NCBI RefSeq assembly: GCF_029537235.1
Contig: NZ_CP120639.1
Span: forward strand, 186,001-250,000
DNA length: 64,000 nucleotides
From: Rhizobium sp. 32-5/1
GTDB lineage: Bacteria; Pseudomonadota; Alphaproteobacteria; Rhizobiales; Rhizobiaceae
Direction of reading: 5' to 3'
In this document: one piece after another, positions 58,824 through 64,000 of the stretch
Layout: each line of letters opens with the position of its first letter
How positions within the stretch are numbered: position 1 is the first letter of the stretch
The notes under the pieces: model-generated
Database searches by the model: none
Seen by the model: the letters and a program-made list of their open reading frames with translations, nothing else
What the model was told of the DNA's origin: nothing
Position numbers and translations under genes: made by a program

Positions 58824-58981
58824 TGCCTGAAAATTCAATGAAGTTCGCCGAACCGGACGCCGCAATTGAGGTCGAAGGTGGAAGAACGCCTAACGCCTGG
58901 TTCGCTACATCGGCCGATCAACCTCTGATTTTCTTCGCCGGCATTTGGGTGCCGCGATGGGAAGCGTTCGCAAGGTGAAGG

Positions 58982-59188
58982 ATGAGCGGTCATAACGGAT
59001 CTCTTAGCCTTTCTGACAACCGAGCCAAACGCCATAGTCGTCGCCCCTATCCATCTGAAGGCAATGCCTGTACCCTCATTGAATGGGATGATGAGGTCAA
59101 GGTTTGGCTGACGGCGCCCTGGGAGCATGCAAAAGCGTTCCAGAGGCCCTTGGCTAATGACAAGCTGATCCTGTTGGAGGTCGCCTGA
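58982..59188 (+). CDS. Small hypothetical protein
   Basis: A 68-residue product (MSGHNGSLSLSDNRAKRHSR) with a basic N-terminus and a more hydrophobic end (NDKLILLEVA). AAGGATG overlaps its start region, with AAGG four bases before ATG. It ends one base before the next small gene, so the two look like a mini-operon. No family recognised. Confidence 0.45.
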   Translation: MSGHNGSLSLSDNRAKRHSRRPYPSEGNACTLIEWDDEVKVWLTAPWEHAKAFQRPLANDKLILLEVA

Positions 59189-59189
59189 C

Positions 59190-59432
59190 GTGCCCGATGA
59201 ATATTACAGTGACTCGATCGCCCCACGGATGTCCCGCTGGCATTGGTGTGTGATGGAAGCTGCTATTGCCGAAGGCTATTTGGAGACTCTTGACACAGAC
59301 GCCGCGCTACAAGACTTGCTGGCGCGGCTTCCGCAGCTCCCTGACCTCTTGGCCAACTATGTAGTCATACTGAAGGACACCGCTTCCGGCCTCGCCGATG
59401 AGATCGATGCGCTGAAAAGCACCCAAGAATAA
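59190..59432 (+). CDS. Small hypothetical protein, partner of the preceding gene
   Basis: An 80-residue acidic, helical product from GTG 59190 (PDEYYSDSIAPRMSRWHWCV, then LDTDAALQDLLARLPQLPDL). The GGAGG at 59175-59179 gives a good ribosome site. No domain recognised. The acidic partner after a basic one is reminiscent of small interacting pairs, but nothing identifies a toxin-antitoxin family. Confidence 0.5.
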   Translation: MPDEYYSDSIAPRMSRWHWCVMEAAIAEGYLETLDTDAALQDLLARLPQLPDLLANYVVILKDTASGLADEIDALKSTQE

Positions 59433-59745
59433 TACCCTCGCGCTCATTGGGCTCGCGGCGAGTTCGGAAAAGATCTTGGACGCGGCAGTTTCCGTTGCAA
59501 GGAACACCTACCGTCTGATGGCTTGGAGGGAACGACCCGTGGCGCACCTCGCGTGGAAAATTAGAAATCTTGGGGCGACAGAGCATTTAGAAGGTGACAA
59601 ACGATCGACGAACTGGAAGACGTCTACGCGTTGCCGATCTTCCCGGTCTCGTGTCGGCCACATGATCACGATCGCCGGATAATTTTTTGAGTGATCACGT
59701 TCAGGACAGTCTCTTGGAATCCAAGCATTAGGACTTGTGAATAGC

Positions 59746-60117
59746 ATGAACATAGGGGAACTTATCCTTAGCCTTCATCGATCAACGGGGCCGGATCGAT
59801 CGTTGGATGAGAAAATTGCGATTTTGATGGGTTATGTTCGTCAGGTTGGCAGTTGGAATGGTAAAGAGCGCGTTGTCTGGCTTGAGCCTGACGGTAATCG
59901 GGAAGCTCGTATTCCAGCGTATACCAGGTCAACTGAGCACGCCTATGATCTCGCCGAAAGGGTCTTCCCAGGTCACCGAGGCGGTTGCAGTTGGGAGCCT
60001 GACATGGGAAGCGCTAGGGTCAACGAAGGCCCCTTTGTTGAAGCTGCTAATCCAGCGATCGCGCTTTGCATTGCCGTCCTCCTCGCTAAGCGAGATTTGG
60101 AGCGATTGAGGCCCTAG
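59746..60117 (+). CDS. Small protein resembling phage ABA-sandwich domain, copy 2
   Basis: The 123-residue product is a clear paralog of 42156-42533: NIGELILSLHRSTGPDRSLD, PAYTRSTEHAYDLAERVFPG and NPAIALCIAVLLAKRDLERL. The two coding DNAs are alignable throughout and similarity starts at the ATG. Here no glycosyltransferase follows; an IS5 element lies 134 bases downstream. The function is unknown. Confidence 0.75.
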   Translation: MNIGELILSLHRSTGPDRSLDEKIAILMGYVRQVGSWNGKERVVWLEPDGNREARIPAYTRSTEHAYDLAERVFPGHRGGCSWEPDMGSARVNEGPFVEAANPAIALCIAVLLAKRDLERLRP

Positions 60118-60250
60118 TATTTCAGGGCGGCCCCGCAGACCAGCTATTCGAACTTGCGCGCCATGCCATTGGATTTCGCGCGCTACATGAGTGCCGTCGC
60201 AGACCGGGCACTGATCGACAAGGCTATCTACAGCCGCTCTCCAAGCCTTA

Positions 60251-61181
60251 GAGCCTGACCGAAAAAGAGTTGAGTGAAATCAGCCAGTTGTGATTCTGTT
60301 TGTTTGCTTAGGACGAACGGAGGCCACAATGGGCTGGACTGATTTCACCCGTCGGCAATATGCCCGACGCGCAATGCGCTATGCAAGCGATCTGACGGAC
60401 CGGGAATGGGGATTGATTTGGCCTTGCCTGCCTGGACCACGGCGGCTGGGCAGGCCGCGCAGCACCGATCTTCGTGAAGTCGTGAATGCGTTGCTGTACA
60501 TCGCCACGACCGGTTGCCAGTGGCGAATGCTGCCGAAGGATTTTCCGCCTTTTACAACTGTGCAGTCATACTTCTACGAATGGCGAGCGACAGGGTTGTG
60601 GGCTCAGATCAATCATCGTCTGGTGATGGAGGCGCGTGAATTGGAGGGCCGGGAAGCCTCGCCGTCTGCGGGCGTGATCGACAGCCAAAGCGTGAAGACC
60701 ACGGAAAGTGGTGGAATTTCAGGCTATGACGCAGGCAAGAAGATCAAGGGACGCAAGCGGCATATCGTCGTCGATACGCTCGGATTGATGGTCGGCCTCA
60801 GGGTTCACAGCGCCGAGATACAGGATCGCGACGGCGCACCTACTGTCCTCAAAACCATTCTCAAGCGCTGGCCGTGGCTGAGACATATGTTCGCCGACGG
60901 TGGTTATGCCGGACCGAAGCTGAGGGGCGCCCTGCAAAAGATCGCAAAGTTCACCCTCCAGGTCTTCAAGCGCACCGATAAGGCAAAAGGCTTCGAGGTT
61001 CTGCCGCGTCGCTGGGTCGTGGAGCGCACCTTCGCGTTGCTTGGTAGATGCCGAAGATTGGCCAAGGATTGGGAAAAATCCGTCGCATCAGCCGAGGCCT
61101 GGATCACCATCGCTCACATCCGGTATTGACACGACGCTTGGCAAGGTACCGATATCATCAAAGGCTTTTCGAGTCAGACTC
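60251..61181 (+). mobile_element. Complete IS5-family element (IS427-like)
   Basis: Terminal inverted repeats GAGCCTGACCGAAAAAGAG (from 60251) and the complement of GAGTCTGACTCGAAAAGCC (ending 61181); direct repeats TTA at 60248-60250 and 61182-61184. Length 931 bases, one transposase gene. A partial copy of the same element is at 33035-33323. It has inserted beside, and probably truncated, an IS110-family element. Confidence 0.93.
60329..61129 (+). CDS. IS5-family transposase, frame altered at the last codons
   Basis: ATG 60329 (MGWTDFTRRQYARRAMRYAS) is preferred over the longer frame from 60290. Domains: N-terminal DUF4096-like segment (YASDLTDREWGLIWPCLPGP) and DDE core with Asp in AGVIDSQSVKTTESGG, Asp in HMFADGGYAGPKLRG and Glu in [15 protein letters not shown]. 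It ends HIRY at 61129; the other copy shows the original end HIRVLTRRLERYRYH. One G missing at 61122-61123 explains the difference. The catalytic core is intact, so activity may persist. Confidence 0.92.
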   Translation: MGWTDFTRRQYARRAMRYASDLTDREWGLIWPCLPGPRRLGRPRSTDLREVVNALLYIATTGCQWRMLPKDFPPFTTVQSYFYEWRATGLWAQINHRLVMEARELEGREASPSAGVIDSQSVKTTESGGISGYDAGKKIKGRKRHIVVDTLGLMVGLRVHSAEIQDRDGAPTVLKTILKRWPWLRHMFADGGYAGPKLRGALQKIAKFTLQVFKRTDKAKGFEVLPRRWVVERTFALLGRCRRLAKDWEKSVASAEAWITIAHIRY

Positions 61182-61184
61182 TTA

Positions 61185-61590
61185 AGCCTTGAGCAAAGCT
61201 CTGAAGTTGGCTGCTATTCATTTCTCCCCGCAGTGCAACGCATTCTGATTGAAATTTTGGGGTCAATCCCATCCGCAACAACTGCGCGATGCCACGCGCA
61301 TCTTTCCTCTCCGTCTTGATAATCATCGCCGACAGCGCGGCTTTCAAGTGACGGGTTTCCAGCAGAACAACATCAAAGCCAGCTTTCGTCAGACCTTCAT
61401 ACAACCATTGAGACAATTGGCCGGGTTCCAGACCGATCCGCTTCAAAGCAAGCCCCAGCGATGTAAAATGTTCGATGAGCGCATGCGGCTCGCCCGCCAC
61501 CTTCGTCTCGCGGATGATCTTGCCTGCCGAATCCGCCAAACACACGCTGCTTGCTTCCAAAGAAACATCAATTCCAGCAAAGTACTCCAT
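61185..61590 (-). pseudogene. N-terminal fragment of an IS110-family transposase
   Basis: The frame from ATG 61590 reads MEYFAGIDVSLEASSVCLAD, the first Asp of the DEDD domain, then VLLETRHLKAALSAMIIKTE and RKDARGIAQLLRMGL with the last acidic residues. Only the N-terminal third of the usual 330-400 residues remains; it stops at the IS5 element. The C-terminal transposase_20 part is not found on the other side of the IS5. It is unrelated at close range to the IS1111-like element at 7603-8958. Confidence 0.85.
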
Positions 61591-61674
61591 GGCGGTTCCT
61601 CGCTTGATGTTTGGGGCCGACCCGTTCGGAACCCGTTTCGACATCGTCATTCTGAGGGACAGCCACCAATCTGG

Positions 61675-62800
61675 CTACAATCTCGGAAGCGCCCGCCCAT
61701 TACGGCGTCCAGTTTTGGTGTCTTTGGGCGCTTGCTCCAGCTTCATTCGCCCCAGCAGATCAAGCGCCTCTTCGAAGTTCAGTTCTGTCCTGAGCATAGG
61801 ATCAAAGTACCTTGGGTAAAGAATGTAAGCCGCTGCAAATATTTCCTCCACCGTTCTCGTGGCGGTGCGGCGCGTGCAAGTTTGCCTATCATCGGTTACT
61901 CCCCAACCAGCATAGAAGGGCATTCCAATGCAACTAACCTTGCACCCCCGGATGAGCGCTTCGAAGCCCGATAGCGAGGTAATGGTATAAACATGGTCCA
62001 CCGTCTCGAATGCATCGGCCAACGCGATGTCCTGTTTGAGGATCAAGCACAGATGCCGGACATCATCCGGGTTGGAATGGTTCCGCCGTGTTCCGTGCAG
62101 AATTTCCGGATGGGGCTTGTATATGATCTGCGCGCCCGGGTTCTCATCGAATGCAATCTGAACCAGGTCATTGTTGTCGATCTTGCGCGCGCAGCCCTTT
62201 TGATAGACGCATCTCCCTCCACCTGTCCCACAACCAAAATGCGCTTTCGATTTTTGGGCCATAAATCGCAGCGATGTCTCCCGCCTGCGAAGTATTGTAC
62301 TTAGAGAGGCGCGAGTTGATCAGTTTGTAGATGCCGTCTCTTGCTCGTTGCATCAGAAACGGATCTGAAGCAAAGTCATACGCTTGCAGCAGGTTTTCAA
62401 GGTCGGAGGGACCTGTGGCATCAAAATACATACCGGACCTATCAAAGCACAAGGAGAGAGGCGGCGTCAGCGTAGCGCCCAGCTTCACAGAACGAATGAA
62501 ACCGTCTTCGATGCGGATTAACGGGATCGACTGTCGCCGACAGAAGTCCTCGACGAAATAAGGCGCCTTGTAGCCCCAAACATAAACCTTTGAACCCTTG
62601 CGAGCGAGAATCGATGGCGCAATAAACGCGTGGAAGCGCCAGCGTGTGATCCAACGGCTGATACGCACGACTCTCTCGCCCCGAAGCCAATAGACGATAA
62701 ACTTTTTCCAGGGACGCAGCCCGATCACGAACGATCGGGGAGGCAGCGCAAACCCGCGGCTCCGAAGAAAATCGCCAAATCTAATCACAAGCGTTTGCAT
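61675..62800 (-). pseudogene. kpsC: KpsC-like capsule biosynthesis protein, second copy, two frame breaks
   Basis: The first part reads RGFALPPRSFVIGLRPWKKF, GSKVYVWGYKAPYFVEDFCR, IPLIRIEDGFIRSVKLGATL and NSRLSKYNTSQAGDIAAIYG, matching the first half of KpsC. The middle block is visible only in another frame (LVVGQVEGDASIK), and the end (RKIDNNDLVQIAFDENPGAQ, SCIGMPFYAGWGVTDD) in a third. One missing base in each of two runs (62245-62247 and 62198-62201 on plus) accounts for both breaks and gives KRILVVGQVEGDASIKKGCA. The repaired length is near 375 residues, one KpsC module. It is close to IS debris on both sides. Confidence 0.85.
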
Positions 62801-62851
62801 AAAGCCCCGAGTTTTCTAAGCCTCTACCGGAAGATGCTCTTTGACATGTCA

Positions 62852-63356
62852 TGAACCGCCCGGGTTTGCCGGAGGCTGTTTGGTTTAAGTTATGCGGCCA
62901 ACGCTGGTTCGTCCAGCATGGTGTAATATCGCTCCTCGGCTTCGGTTGGCGGGATGTTGCCGAAGGGCTCCAGCAGCCGTCGGTGGTTGAACCATTCGAC
63001 CCATTCAAGGGTGGCGAATTCAACAGCTTCGAAGTTTCGCCAGAGGCCGCGTCGATGAATGACCTCGGCCTTGTAAAGACCGTTGATCGTTTCGGCCAGC
63101 GCATTGTCGTAGGAGTCGCCGACGGAGGGTTCGATCCCGGTCTTCGCCAGTCGCTCGAAATATTTTATCGACACGTTGAACTCCCCTGTCGGAATGGAGG
63201 ACGAGCCCGCCGCGCTGAACTGGCCGCCGATCATGGAGTGTCTGCACCCATGTATCGAGGACGAAACTGGCATGAGCGGTGTGGCTCACGCGCTAGGCGA
63301 TGCGCCGGGCGAACGCGTCGACCACAAAAGCGACGTAAACGAAGCCCTGCTAGGTG
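62852..63356 (-). pseudogene. IS3-family OrfB, 3' remnant
   Basis: The right-end repeat TGAACCGCCCGGGTTTGCCG begins at 62852. The frame then reads, on the minus strand, SVGDSYDNALAETINGLYKA, EVIHRRGLWRNFEAVEFATL and RLLEPFGNIPPTEAEERYYT, the end of an rve-domain OrfB carrying its catalytic Glu. Frames upstream are shifted (HDRRPVQRGGLVLHSDRGVQ, GFVYVAFVVDAFARRI). Sequence up to about 63356 belongs to it; OrfA and the left end are missing. It has cut the adjacent permease gene. Confidence 0.85.
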
Positions 63357-63556
63357 GCCAGTGGAAACGGCGACCATGGGGGAGCCGGCACCTGTCCGTG
63401 CGGTCTCGAAGCCTTTCGCCATGGCGAGGAAGCCGGCCAGCATGCAGACGACCAACGCGACCGACAGGGCCATTGACACGGAGATGCGAGCCGGCGAGGC
63501 AGGCTAGAAAGATTGGCGCGGATCATCACGCGCGTTTGCCTGATAAGGGTGGACAT
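63357..63556 (-). pseudogene. Start of a second FtsX-like ABC permease, truncated
   Basis: ATG 63556 (MSTLIRQTRVMIRANLSSLP) follows the stop of the previous permease by 5 bases. After a single-base loss near 63480 it continues SMALSVALVVCMLAGFLAMA and KGFETARTGAGSPMVAVSTG, an N-terminal helix and periplasmic start like MacB/FtsX-type permeases. It is cut by the IS3 remnant after about 65 codons. Confidence 0.7.
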
Positions 63557-63561
63557 GGCGG

Positions 63562-63873
63562 CTACCTCGTTCTGAAAGCGTTGAGGATAGGAGTGCGCAT
63601 CGCGTTTATGGCCTGCAGCGCACCGGTGGCAAGGCCAAGGACGGCAATGATTGCGAGGGCCTTGGCGGCTATCAGGGGGAAAGACCAGGCCGAGCTCCGG
63701 GCCAGCAAGTTCCGTCGCAAGTTTGGCCAGCGCAAGGCCGATACCGCCGCCGACCACGAAGACGAACAGGCTCTCACCGAGCACCAGCGCCATGATCCTC
63801 AACCGCGAGAAACCGAGCGTCTTCAGGACGCCGATCTCGAAGCTGCGTTCGAATATTGCCAGAATGCCCGGTC
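63562..63873 (-). pseudogene. C-terminal part of an FtsX-like ABC permease
   Basis: The frame reads ILAIFERSFEIGVLKTLGFS and RIMALVLGESLFVFVVGGGI, then ends ALQAINAMRTPILNAFRTR at 63562, the last two helices of a MacB/LolC-type FtsX permease. One extra base in the G5 run 63675-63679 (plus) separates ELGLVF from PLIAAKALAIIAVLGLATGA. The N-terminal three quarters are absent, replaced at about 63873 by unrelated recombinase sequence. Confidence 0.75.
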
Positions 63874-64000
63874 GACCGGAAAGCTCGCCGCCTCGAGATC
63901 CCGCTGAAGGGCGTCGTGCACTTGATCACGACGGTTGGCTATGTTGCGTTCTGCTTCAGCGCTCGCAGCAATGGCTCCCGGTTCAACGACGCCAAGCAGC
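63874..64000 (-). pseudogene. Fragment of a large serine recombinase, running off the window
   Basis: The minus-strand frame reads VVEPGAIAASAEAERNIANR, then RDQVHDALQRDLEAASFPVD and RAFWQY. This resembles the coiled-coil region after the zinc ribbon of large serine recombinases common in rhizobia (RDxxxxALxRDLEAARYxADRAFRQYD). It fuses abruptly to permease sequence at about 63873. Only the part inside the window can be seen. Confidence 0.6.

Noticed and set aside
3597..63679. Homopolymer frameshifts as a phase-variation switch
   Set aside because: The runs are only 2-8 bases long, occur in unrelated genes including insertion sequences, and are not at gene starts; slipped-strand switching usually needs longer tracts.
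1..64000. CRISPR array, rRNA or plasmid replication genes
   Set aside because: No regularly spaced repeats, rRNA-like sequence or RepABC-type protein were seen on either strand.

Overview
The window looks like an accessory replicon or genomic island of an alpha-proteobacterium in the Rhizobiaceae (Rhizobium, Agrobacterium or Ensifer type). The support is an rkpK-lpsL sugar-nucleotide pair, a KpsE/M/T capsule exporter resembling the rhizobial rkp K-antigen genes, an OpgC glucan succinylase, large numbers of solute-binding ABC transporters, a rhizobial TraA relaxase relic and IS elements of the IS3, IS5, IS110 and IS701/IS4-like types. No rRNA, tRNA or CRISPR array was found.

Layout. 1-6.7 kb: a small conserved protein, rkpK (UDP-glucose dehydrogenase), a frameshifted lpsL (UDP-glucuronate epimerase), then a secreted caspase-like protease with a small secreted partner. 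6.7-9.3 kb: an IS3-family element split by an IS1111/IS110-type element. 9.3-19.1 kb: a minus-strand metabolic operon (spermidine/putrescine-type ABC transporter, flavin monooxygenase, DsbA/HCCA-isomerase-like protein, two AhpD-like CMD proteins, MATE exporter) with a LysR regulator. 19.5-28.0 kb: an octopine/nopaline-dehydrogenase-like oxidoreductase and an adenylate cyclase on the plus strand, facing a sugar ABC operon with a PLP lyase and a GntR regulator. 28-37.6 kb: a debris zone holding relics of dxs, a possible PIN toxin, IS5, alr, an amino-acid-binding protein and traA around intact opgC and a KpsC-like gene.

37.7-52.4 kb is the surface-polysaccharide island: KpsM, KpsT and KpsE export genes, several glycosyltransferases, an acetyltransferase, a DUF115/Maf-like protein, and NeuA-phosphatase and NeuB for a nonulosonic (sialic-like) acid. 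It is visibly AT-richer than its neighbours. 53.2-55.6 kb: two IS elements abutting at one target. 55.7-60.1 kb: small genes, a second UDP-glucose dehydrogenase in inverted orientation and a sugar permease relic. 60.2-64 kb: a third IS5 copy, an IS110 fragment, a broken second kpsC, an IS3 relic, FtsX-type permease relics and a serine recombinase fragment at the edge.

Working model (inference): rkpK and lpsL supply UDP-GlcA and UDP-GalA; NeuB and NeuA make and activate a nonulosonic acid; the glycosyltransferases and acetyltransferase assemble and decorate a K-antigen; KpsC-like proteins build the Kdo linker; KpsE/M/T export it. About fifteen otherwise well-conserved genes carry single-base frameshifts, mostly one base missing from a short mononucleotide run. 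Much of this is probably assembly error layered on genuine decay such as traA, dxs and alr, so the number of functional genes is likely higher than the raw reading frames suggest.
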